A DNA stretch of 64,000 nucleotides from assembly GCA_015501605.1 (NCBI GenBank), contig JADNRZ010000022.1:682001-746000 (forward strand), given 5' to 3'. Position 1 is the first letter of the stretch; every line of letters starts with the position of its first letter. Below the pieces are notes generated by a model. The model saw only the letters and a program-made list of their open reading frames with translations, searched no databases and had not been told where the DNA came from. A program made the translations under genes and the position numbers. This DNA comes from Panaeolus papilionaceus. Lineage: Eukaryota; Basidiomycota; Agaricomycetes; Agaricales. Positions 45,049 through 56,106 of the stretch are shown piece by piece.

Positions 45049-47309
45049 CTATACACCCAAAGGTTTAATGAACATTGGCATCTGGTTCTTGCCAGTGGGG
45101 TCGGAGCGTAGAGCTGGTCTCACAGTGACACCTACCATCTTCACGATCTCCTCGCGCGGTATAGCCAATTCAAATTCAAATGACCTGAGAAGGGTGAACA
45201 GAAGGGCCTTCATTCTAAAAGAGTTTTAGATCAGATATTGACGTCTGATGCGACACATTAAAAGTAATACGCACTCCGCCAATGTGAAACGGAATCCAAT
45301 GCAAGCTCGTGGTCCACCGATAAATGTGAGCATGTTGCCCCACACACCCGGAATACGGGAGGCTCCATCGGGGATCGCATCCCACCGTTCAGGTCTATCC
45401 GCAGAAGAAAATTAGAGCTCCGTCGAAACGATAGCAGACGCAACGTACTTGAACTCCAGTGCATCTTCTCCCCAAATATCCTTCAATCGGTTTACGGCGA
45501 TAATAGGTACCCGGATTATTTGACCCTTCTTAACGAGAAGGCTTTCAGCAACAACATTTCCCTTGCTATCTCTCAAGGGTTCCGAAAGTGGAAGAACGTC
45601 GTCCATCGCTGCGACGCGACCGACGGCTGTAACAGGTGCATAAAGTCGAAGGGTTTCCCGAATAACGCACTCCAGATAGGGCAAGCGGTTAAGCTCCTCT
45701 AGAGTTGGATTATCAGTTGGCAACGTTTGAAGCTCTTCTCTAAGTTTGTTCTGGATTTCGGGCGCTTGACTGAGAGCATAAAGTGCCCATGTAGTTGCCG
45801 AGCTAATTTCATCTCGTGCTCAGCTCTAAGAGGTCAAAGGGAGTACTGAGAAGTTGGCATACCTCGTAGTTTCATGACCAGCTAAGAAGAACGTTGGAAT
45901 TTCTGAAATTGAATGTCATCAGCATTTGGGTATCCATTCGAGACTGAGCGAGGTGACATACGGGCCAACACATCTTCGTCGGCCATCCTCTGGCGTTCAG
46001 GAATGTCGGTGCTCGTATTGGCCTTGACAAGGATAGAAAGTAAATCCCTTCTTTTCTTGACATTCGTAGATGTGTCTCCACTTGGCTCTGCGTTTAATGC
46101 TGCCTTGCTGTCTGCGAGTAGTTTCTTTGCGATCTTGTCCATGACCTTTCGTGCCTCTCTGAACTCTGCATCGCCTTCTGCGGGCTATATAGAAATTGTA
46201 AATTTAAACCAATCAGTTTGGTATTCTGGAAATGATGTATCGATATATTGCTAACCAGCCACGAAAGCCCTGGAACAGTGACTTTGAGTATGAGTGCCAA
46301 ACTCGGAGCGGGATTTGCTGTAAGAGCAGATGCAAAAGCACGGCTCAGTTCATCTTCGTCTGGTTGGGTGAGAGCATTAAATTCGTAGTTGAATCCTAAA
46401 CCAGAAATAATGAGAGACAGGTCCATGTAACATATATAAACATGTTCACATACCAGCAAGTCCAATGATATCCAACGTCGTCCTGCTCAACCCATCGAGG
46501 GCATCCATTTTGGCTTTGCCACCTTCCGCAGCAACTTCAGAGGTCCATACATCTCGAAGCTAGATAAAATAAATTGAATTGAATCAAAGTGGGTCAATTG
46601 CTGCCATGTTGTTTCTTCGTCGTCGAAGTAGAGGACAAACCTCGATTGCCTTGGTCAGAAATACCTCGGTGAGATCCCGAATTTGGGCTGGGCCAAATGC
46701 CGGATTCTGTGACTCAGCGTAAGCGTGGAAGACAGAGACTGAAGCCAGGTTACAAGCGTACCATGATTCGTCGCTGTTGCTTGTGCTTGTCCCCTTCGGA
46801 TGACAGCAATCCGGGACCAACAAGTTCTGTAAGATCTTTTTTTGTGGCCTCAGGGGTCCGATATATGTTATGGTTCATTAAAATATGGTTAAGGGCCTTA
46901 GGATCTACGGTATACAGACGGGTGCTCTATTTCCCCAGTATCTAACTTAACTGCCTATACATATTGGCACAGAAGACGAACTATCACTTACTCCGAAAAT
47001 GCCATTGACCTTGAAGGTTTGTCCATATTGTGCGATCCATTTCTGTTGAAGCTGCGAGTCATTCTGATGAGCGTGCAAGGAGACTAATTGAGCGAACGGT
47101 ATAATTATCTTAGTGAAGATTAAACAAACATCATTTCGCAGCTCATATACATGTCCAGAAACGAAGCTGGGACTAGGAGGTCCTCGAAGCGTTCGCATCG
47201 GAGAGGCCCATGCGCCATATAGGAAGTTAAGGAGTTGATAAGCTCCATAGCTCGCTAACATGGCAGAGCCAGCCATCAGCACTTGTGCTTGTGTGGTTTG
47301 GTTGGACAT
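45049..47309 (-). CDS. Cytochrome P450 (P450-C)
   Basis: Anchor [20 protein letters not shown], hinge [85 protein letters not shown]-helix LAGHETT then [14 protein letters not shown]-helix ETLRLY, PERW, and haem loop [13 protein letters not shown]. The last exon ends [12 protein letters not shown] with the stop at 45049. Catalytic residues are all present. It is somewhat more diverged than its right-hand neighbours: the C-terminal region ([12 protein letters not shown]) lacks the ASEIG pattern of P450-D to -F. Expected to be ER-anchored and reductase-dependent; the reaction is unknown. Confidence 0.9.
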
Positions 47310-48047
47310 AGGTGCACTCGGAATGTTATCAATGAAAGGATAGGAACAGTCGGAGGTGATGCTGATAGGGAGTGGGGGATGAAAAGAAGAGAATCCTGTC
47401 GGTTCTTTCAGTCCTGCAATTTATCGTCTATTGATAAGGTACAGTTCACAAGGTAAACGCAGTTGACAACGATCAAGCGCATGGACGCTGCTGCGCTGGT
47501 TGGTCTCAGATTAGATTCAGGCAGTTTGAGGGTTCAAATCATGCGAACCATGTGGTGAAGCGCAAGTATCCTGACAACCTAACACTGTTTAATCCCGCTC
47601 GGGTATAGAGGGTATAGAGTTTGAGTCATCCAAAATCAAGCGAGGTAACCCCAAACAACACCTTTTTGACTCCTAAGGCTCAATTGAACAACGGGATTCT
47701 TCCATCGTACGTCTCTAATCTACACTGGAAGGCCATGTCAGTGTTCATGTTAACGTAATTGACCTCCGACTCGGACAGTACCAAACTGCGGATTACATCT
47801 GAAATCATATACGGGGTCATAGAAATTTTAAGTAACGGAAATATACTTGGTTTCTGGTTGCAGCCCCAGGCTGTCACCACAAGTTATTCCTGACTGGACG
47901 ATATGTAATATCGTGGCGTCATTACATGGGAATGGGATTACAGGTCCGAGTCGCGCGCTTCGATAGGATCTTTAGAAACCATCCGAAAGCTATTACAAAC
48001 ATACAACATGTGAAGAGAAAGTATATACAATATAATTATTGTGGATA
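47310..48047. other. Spacer P450-C / P450-D
   Basis: Contains GGTTCAAATC at about 47533-47542, resembling a pol III B box, in a stretch without a credible tRNA fold. Otherwise nothing recognised. Confidence 0.35.
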
Positions 48048-50245
48048 TCAAGGTGAATGCGGAGTGATGTATAATGGCATCTGGTTGCCAGCCTTTGGAT
48101 CTGAGCGCAAAATGGGTCGCTGCACCACTGAAGACCTCTTGCCAATTTCAGAAGCAGAGACAGCCAACTCGAATTCGAAGGCTCGAACAAGAGTGAATAA
48201 TAGCGCTTTCATTCTATGAAGGGAATAATGATCAGTCCGGTGGATATGTATCAAGAATTTCGGTAGTTTTTCTCACTCAACGAGGGAAAAACGATATCCA
48301 ATACACGCTCGTGGGCCGCCAAGGAATGTGAGCATATTACCCCACACGCCTGGAATCTGAGATGCTGCCTCGGGAGTGTTCTGCCAACGTTCAGGCCTAA
48401 AAAGAGAGCCACATTTTAGTATATATTGCGTACATAATGCAGGGGGAAAAAAGCTGACTTGAACTCCATGGCATCTTCGCCCCATATTTCCTTTGCCCTA
48501 TTCAAAACCAGGATGGGGATAAACACTGTCTGTCCTTTCCTGACACGAATATTCTCGGCCAACACATTTCCTTCCGCATCTTTGACTGGCTGAGAAAGTG
48601 GAAGAATATCATCCTTCACGGAGACACGTATGGTGGATGGGACTGGTGCGTGAAGTCGAAGAGTCTCACGAACGACACAATCGAGGTATGGCAATGCGTT
48701 GAGCTCCTCCATGGTGGGTGTGTCTGTGGACACTGTAAGCAGTTCTTGCCGAAGCTTGGCTTGCACTTCGGGAGCTTGAGTCAGGGCGAAGAGTGCCCAT
48801 GTGGTTGCCGTACTACAAGAAATTAAGCATTTAGGCAGAGAAACGGATCAAATGGCATGCCTCGTAGTTTCATGGCCGGCGACCAAAAATGTTGGCACCT
48901 CTGATGTTAATGTAAGTAAAACATTATGTTAAGCACACCAGATTATGACGCACGAGCCAAAACATCTTCATCCGACATCCTTTGACTGGCAGGCAAGTCT
49001 GTGCTCATGTTCGCCCGGAGCAGAAGGGAGAGGAGATCCCTGCTTCTCTTGCCGTTCGTCCAAGTGTTCTTCTCGTCCGAATCGTTGAGTGAGGCTTTGC
49101 TGTCTGAAAGCAGCTTCTTGCCAATTCGATCCATCGTATCTCGGGCAGTCTTGCTTTCAGCATCACGCTCTGCGGGCTAGATATGATGTCAGATCTAGTT
49201 CAAAAAAGCGACAGCGTTATTGCACGTACAAGCCACCGGAGAGCCGGGATCATGCCTCTAATGATTGGGATGACACTGAAAGACGTGTTGGATTTAAAGA
49301 TAGTGGAGAAAGCACGGTTTAGTTCGTTGTTCTCGGGATCAGTCGTCAGAGCGTTAAATTTGTAGTTGAACCCTATAATTCGTGGAGTGATTAAGTGATG
49401 AAGAAGCCACACTAGAGCTGAAATGGAAACAGACCTGCCAAACCGATCACATCGAGCGTCATTCGGCCTAACCATGAGAGCACGTCGATCCGGCCCTTTC
49501 CTCCTTCTTTGGCGCTTTCAATGGCCCAAATATCGCGCATCTTGGGTACCAACTGTTTAAAAAATGGATAAAAACAGATATAGGATGCAACATACCTCAA
49601 TGGCCTTCTCCACGAAAATATCAGTCATCTCGCGTATTTGAGCAGCACCAAACGCAGGATTCTAAAATTGCAATTAACGATCGTGAAATGAGCTGCCTGT
49701 TGAGGGAGGTGTGTTGTACCATGATGCGTCGCTGTTGTTTATGCTTATCTTCTTCAACGACAAGGACACCAGATCCGAGGATTTGAGAAAGCTGATACCT
49801 TGCCGCACCGGGCTTTTGATAAGTGTAGCTGTTCATGAGAATATGGTTGATTGCTTTGGTGTCCGTTGTGTAGAGTCGTCGCATCTATGAGGGCTATTGG
49901 AGAAGGTTTCGGTGATTGATGAGCGGCTTCTTACCCCAAAGAACGACTTATAAGTGATCGTTGTGCCATATTCTTCGACCCACTTTTCGTGGAGGACAGA
50001 GTTCTCCTAACGAATGGGGAGGATGGTTAAATGAGGCGACCACATGCTAAAAATCATATTGAGGAGCCTACTGCTTCGTATATTTCCCTCATATTTCCCC
50101 ATAGTAAGCTCGGACTAGGTGGTCCTGGAAGTCCACGCAAAGGAGACGTCCATTGATAATAGAAGAAGTGTCCTAGCTTATAAAGACCAAAACTGGTAAA
50201 TGCTGCCGAAGCAGCAAGCAGAACCTGGAGGACATCGATCGCCAT
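48048..50245 (-). CDS. Cytochrome P450 (P450-D)
   Basis: Anchor [20 protein letters not shown], hinge [106 protein letters not shown]-helix VAGHETT then [14 protein letters not shown]-helix ETLRLH, PERW, haem loop [13 protein letters not shown], and C-terminus [12 protein letters not shown]. Exon borders coincide with those of the other array members. P450-D, -E and -F are the most alike trio, so they probably arose by the latest tandem duplications. Substrate unknown. Confidence 0.92.
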
Positions 50246-50959
50246 AGTGAGGGTGGAGTAACGGGTTGATATGGATTTGAACGCTTCACGTCAGCTCTTT
50301 ATATGTTGTTGCCTTTGGCCCCTGAGACCGATGTTTGACATCAAGGTTGCGGACAATGCTAAGAGGATATGTCGGAGCGCAGTTACTAAGACTAATACAT
50401 GCAGTACGTGGCTGTTTCGGCAAGAAGAACCAAGTCGTAGTCGATCAACTTTGACATACACCCGACCGGAAATCAATCATGTTATTATTATAAATACATT
50501 TCTATGAAGATGGGTGAGTAAGATACAGAAACCGAGGGAATTGAGGACTTACACAATACTACGCTTTCAAGATATGTATGGCTGCCTGGCAGTGATGGTG
50601 TGAACATGTGTCGCTGTCGACTGGCACAAGGCAAACCCAAATGTGCTTACATACGCATGTCGAGGGCGGACCGGCATGCCGCAAGTCTCCAAGCAAAGGC
50701 ACCTCTGGTTTCACACCCATTCTGACCTCCCCACTTTGCCTTCTCTTGACTTGATCTTGACAATCACGACTGCAGGCGGGAGTGTTCGGTTTACCATAAA
50801 TGATCGCAACGATAATAATACTCTGACACAATATTATTATATTATTATACCCACTACCCACTACAAAGTCACAATGTCAGCTGGTGAATTGAGATGTTCA
50901 AGATATTGACACTCACCCGCAACAGTCAGGTAAATGTGAGCGAGGTTGGTACCTATCAG
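50246..50959. other. Spacer P450-D / P450-E
   Basis: Upstream region of P450-D with a TATA-like stretch around 50297-50304 (complement), and 3' region of P450-E. Low-complexity ATTATTAT at 50833-50850. No gene seen. Confidence 0.4.
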
Positions 50960-53119
50960 TTATCTTCCATATCGTGTAACATATAGCGGCATTTGGTTTT
51001 CACCCTTAGGATCAGACAGCAAAGCAGGTCTTCGGACAAGAGATGTTTTACTGCTCATTTCAGATGCAGGAACTGCCAGCTCGAACTCGAAGGCACGAAC
51101 GAGAGTAAAAAGCAGGGATTTCATCCTACACAGAGATAAGCGTCAAATAAATTAACGAACAGAAATGTAGACATGCTCACTCGATAAGAGAGAATCGATA
51201 TCCAATACATGCTCTTGGACCCCCTAAGAAAGTGAGCATATTGCTCCAAACGCCCGGAATGTGCGTTGCAGCTTTGGGAATGTTGCTCCATCGTTCAGGC
51301 CTACATATCTGGTTAAGGACGGAAAACACAACAAGCGCCAGCGTTAGACGCACCTGAATACCATCGAATCTTCACCCCAGATCTCCTTTGACCGGTTCAG
51401 CACTAAAATGGGGACAAAGATAATCTGCCCCTTCTTGACAGGGATACTTTCCAGTAAAACAGCTCCATCGGAATCTCTGATGGGCTCAGAGAGAGGCAGG
51501 ACGTCATCTTTTGCCGCGCTTCGAAGCGTACCTGGTACCGGCGCATAAAGTCGCAGAACTTCTCGAACGACAGAGTCAAGATACGAGAGGCTGTTGAGCT
51601 CATCCATAGTAGGCGTATCCGTTGAAACGGCAATCAACTCCTCTCGAAGCTTGTCCTGGACTTCTGGAGATTGAGTTAAGGCATACAGCGCCCATGTCGT
51701 CGCGGTACTACGTAGTGATTCGTTATCCTATGCACAGCAAAACTTAAATTGTCCTACCTGGTTGTTTCATGGCCAGCAACCAAAAATGTGGGTACCTCTG
51801 AAATATGAAATGGAAGATAACACATAAGCTGACTCGTCGTTTTTATGATGGCAAAAACACGTACGATCCAAGACCTCCTTGTCCGTCAGTCGTTGAGAGG
51901 CTGGGAGGTCTGCATTTGTGTTAGCTCTCAGCAAAAGCGAAAGCAAGTCGCGACTTGGAGCGCTCTTTGCATCGTTGCTCGAGGAGTTAAGTAACAATTT
52001 GCTATCGGCCAGCAGCTGCTCCCCGATTCGATCCATAGTTGTCCTAGCTTTTTTGGCTTCGGTGTCTCCTTTAGCGGGCTACAAAAGTAAATATCATGTG
52101 TGAGGTTAATATTAAATGACATCAGATAAAGCGCACCCACAAGCCACCTAAGTGCAGGAATCAAGTTCCTTAGGACAGGAATAACCCCTTTTGACGTTCC
52201 AGCTCTGAATATGGCAGAGAATGCGTTGTTCAACTCGTTGCTTTTTGGCTCACTAGAGAGATCGTTAAATTCGTAATTAAAACCAGCCTGGCCAATCACG
52301 TCGAGCGTCATTCGGCTGAGCCATGACATGACTTCGATGCGACCTTTGCCTTCCGCCGTTTCGGCAACCCACACGTCTCGAAGCTAATGAAGGCGCAATA
52401 GTCTCAGCAATTTATAATATTGGGACTTCTGAACAGCATATTCCTTACCTCGATTGATTTTTGAATAAAAATATCTGTAAGCTCGCGAATTTGAGCTACG
52501 CCAAATGCGGGGTTCTACAACAAGCCAGCCAAGTTTTGAGGTGGGAAATAATTTAAACACGAGGACGTGATTCATACCATTATCCTCCTTTGTTGCCGAT
52601 GCTTGTCACCCTCCACGACAAGTAATCCATGTCCAATAATCCTCGACAGCGCGTATTGACGCTCTGGAGGCTTCTTGTATATTTTATCGTTCATAAGGAT
52701 ATGGTTGATGGCTTTCGTGTCTAACGTGAGCAGTCTCCTCATCTAGTGAATAATCACCAATATACAATGAATATGCATTCAGCAAGGACGCCTAGGTACT
52801 CACCCCAAAGAATGACCTGTATGTGATGGTTGAGCCATATTCTGCCAACCATTTCTCGTACGTCAAAGGAGTTTCCTAGAGAGATACAGCATGCAATTTC
52901 AGAATGTCAAGGCAATTGATAGTTATATCCTCGTACCGCTCCAAATATTTCCTTCATGTTTCCCCAAAGCAAACTCGAATTGGGAGGACCTGAGAGGACA
53001 CGTAGAGGAGAAGTCCATTCGCGGTATAACAGTCGCAGAACTTTGTAGATTCCGTAGATGCTAAGGCCTGCTGAGCCCGCTAGAATTATGCGAAGAACTT
53101 TGTGTAAGCTTGAGTGCAT
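50960..53119 (-). CDS. Cytochrome P450 (P450-E)
   Basis: Anchor [20 protein letters not shown], hinge [106 protein letters not shown]-helix VAGHETT then [14 protein letters not shown]-helix EVLRLY, PERW, haem loop [13 protein letters not shown], and C-terminus [12 protein letters not shown] with the stop at 50960. All expected functional residues are kept. It differs from siblings by Gln in place of Leu in IGQAGFNY. Substrate unknown. Confidence 0.92.
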
Positions 53120-53474
53120 TGTGTAAGGTAATAACCCTCAAAGATATATAGCAGCGGTAATCAGGAAATTATGAAGATTTTGCGCAGCAGGGCTATGATG
53201 ATTTACTCAGAATACCCGAACGGTGTACATAAGGGTTTATATCGGGTATCAGGGCAACTTTCGCTGGAGGCAAAGCTCGTGGAATCACGGTGGGAGGTGG
53301 TGAAAAGTGATGAATCGAGCTTGAGTACTTACGTTGATTGAGTGCCATTGTTTACCGTTGTGATGGATGACAGATCCCCCACTGCAAGTCGGTCGGTTTT
53401 CAGTAAAGCAGTCTAAATATTGATTATACTTGGTTTAATTTGTGTAAATAAATTCGAGAAATGAGTATTCTGGC
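53120..53474. other. Spacer P450-E / P450-F
   Basis: Short promoter and 3' region. A TATATA stretch lies close upstream of the P450-E ATG (about 53140-53148, complement). Nothing else seen. Confidence 0.4.
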
Positions 53475-55790
53475 CTAATTTTCGTGCATATACGGTGTTA
53501 CAAACAACGGCATCTGGTTTTCCTTATCAGGATGGGACAGCAGCACAGGTCTTCGAACTAATAGTGTTCTGCTACCAATCTCTGAAGCCGGAACAGCAAG
53601 CTTGAATTCGAAGGCACGAAGAAGAACGAAGAGCAACGTCTTCAACCTGAAAGTGATAGAAAAGAATCGGGTCAGAAAATAAAGGAATGGTGGGTTATAT
53701 ATAGTATATACTGGGATACGATCAGACTTACTCCGCAAGTGCGAAACGATACCCAATGCATGCCCTCGGACCTCCTATGAAACAGAGCATATTGCTCCAT
53801 ACCCCTGGAATAGCGGTAGCCGCTTGAGGGATGTTGTTCCATCGTTCAGGTCTGGATCATTCCGGAGGCAACTTTTATGAAATTCGAAGAATAAGCAAAT
53901 TAGAGATTTCAACTCACTTGAATTCCGTTGCATCTTCGCCCCATATTTCCTTCGAACGGTTTAAAACCATAATGGGTAATAACACAATCTCTCCCTTTCT
54001 CATCACTAGATTTTCTGCCACGACCTTTCCTTGTAGATCTTTGACAGGTTGGGACAGCGGAAGAATATCGTCCTTGAACGCCTCACGGATGGTCGATGAG
54101 AGAGGTGGGTGCAGTCGAAGCACTTCACGCACAACCATATCGAGGTACGGAAGTGAATTTAGCTCATCCAGTGAGGGGGAGTCCGTTGGAACTGACAAAA
54201 GCTCCTCTCGAAGCTTAACTTGGACTTCTGGTGCTTGTGTGAGGGCGTATAGCGCCCATGTTGTTGCGACACTTGATAATTTATGAGTTCCGATGATTTT
54301 AAGCCTATTGTTGGGAGCAAAGACCACATACCTTGTGCTTTCGTGACCAGCAACGAGGAATGTAGGTACCTCTATGATGTCAACATGTCAGTCATCAAGA
54401 AGTTAGCTTTGAGAAAAACTGAATTGAATCGAAGGGAACGAACGCTCCAACACGTCCTGATCACTCATCCTCTGACTTTCAGGAATATCGGTACTTGTGT
54501 TTGCCCTCAACAGGAGAGACAGCAAGTGCCGATTCCGTATCCCGGTATCCGTTTTACTAGTCCACAACTTCTTCTCATAGTTTGCAGCATCCTTTAGTCC
54601 GGCTTTGCTTTCCGAGAGAAGCTGGTTGCCAATTCGATCCATGGTGCTTCGAGCAGCATTTCCTTCGGCATCACCTTTGGCGGGCTGAAGAATCAAGTCA
54701 ATATTAGTGCAAGGCTTAACGAATGTTGTAATGATAATACGCACGAGCCACCAAAGAGCGGGAACCACACCTCGTAAAATACGGATAAAGCTGCTTGTAC
54801 CAGACTGAAATATTGTGCTAAAAGCCTTATTTAATTCATTCATCTCTGGATCGCCAGACATAGCATTGAACTCGTAGTTGAACCCTGGAAGGAGCGGTTA
54901 TGATGTACACCGCTGATATATATAAAATATCCAATACGACGACGTACCTGCTAAACCAATGGTATCCAACGTCATCCTGCTGAGCCATGATAGGGCGTCG
55001 ATGCGACCTCTTCCTCCCTCTTGAGCTATTTCTGCGAGCCAGATGTTACGAAGCTGAGAGCCAGAAAATGACATTATGGTGCACCAAGAATCAGCTTAAA
55101 TGACAAACCTTGGTTGATTGTTCGAGAAATATATCCATCATCTCTCGAATCTGAGCTGTACCAAACGCCGGATTCTATAAGCGGGACATAAACATTCTGA
55201 GGGCATACAGTCTTATGTTCATTCAACTGACCATGACGCGTCGCTGCTGCCTGTGTCTGTCCCCTTCCACGATGAGAAGCCCATTACTTCCCACTATGCC
55301 TGCAATTTGAGATCGAAAGAACAGGGGTTTTTGATAAGTATAATCATTCATAAGAATGTGATTGATGGCCTTGATGTCCGTAGTAAATAATCGTCTTGTC
55401 TATGAGCTGTTAGCTACGGCCAGCATTGACGGTGACTTCGAACTTACTCCCAAAAACGCGTTGTATATCATCGTTGGCCCATATTCCGCCACCCATTCTT
55501 CGTGTAATAATGGAACTTCCTATGTACCCCGTTAGATTGACTCTATCAGAGATGCTCCAGAGATTCCTCACTGATTCATATATCTGTTTCATGTGTCCCC
55601 ACAGGAAATTGGGATTGGGAGGTCCGGGAAGGATTCGCAAAGGGTCTGTCCAACGCAGATAGAGAAGCCGCAAAACCTTGTAGACACCGAATGCTGTCAA
55701 TACTGCTGCACCACCGAGTAAGGCTCTAGACAGGCTGCCAATTGCAGAGTATAGCATGCTGGAATGTAACATTTGAAGACTGGAAGACAT
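53475..55790 (-). CDS. Cytochrome P450 (P450-F)
   Basis: Longest N-terminus of the array, with the anchor [20 protein letters not shown] after an extra about 20 residues. Hinge [85 protein letters not shown], a longer loop before [21 protein letters not shown]-helix VAGHEST then [15 protein letters not shown]-helix EVLRLH, PERW, haem loop [14 protein letters not shown]-terminus [18 protein letters not shown] instead of HETT keeps a hydroxyl at both positions. It ends the array on the right and is divergent from the carboxypeptidase gene. Substrate unknown. Confidence 0.92.
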
Positions 55791-56106
55791 GGCCCAGAAT
55801 TGGCTGCCGTCGTTCGTTGGAAGTTGGTGTTAAGGCAACCTCTGATCTCTACAAAAAACATGGTTTAGTCTCCCTGCACACAGGGAACTCCTAGCTTTAT
55901 GATCATCTTCAGCAACTCTGATTGGCCACCGAGTCGGATGGGTTGTTGACGGAGTTAGGTAAAGCTAAAGTTCAAGTTTGCGCGCTTTCAGGTACCCACA
56001 CGCTCGGTCCGGTTTCTCCGCGGTCCGCGATCAGCAGCAAGTCAGCGACAGCATTCTGACGTTGGTGGTTCACACCTCCACCTTGGACTTGTCCTGAACC
56101 TTCACG
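55791..56106. other. Divergent promoter P450-F / carboxypeptidase
   Basis: 316 bases shared by two oppositely transcribed genes. No distinct TATA box or other element stands out. Confidence 0.4.

Noticed and set aside
42471..55790. A secondary-metabolite biosynthetic cluster
   Set aside because: Only P450 genes are present; no terpene synthase, PKS, NRPS, transporter or methyltransferase was seen in the window.
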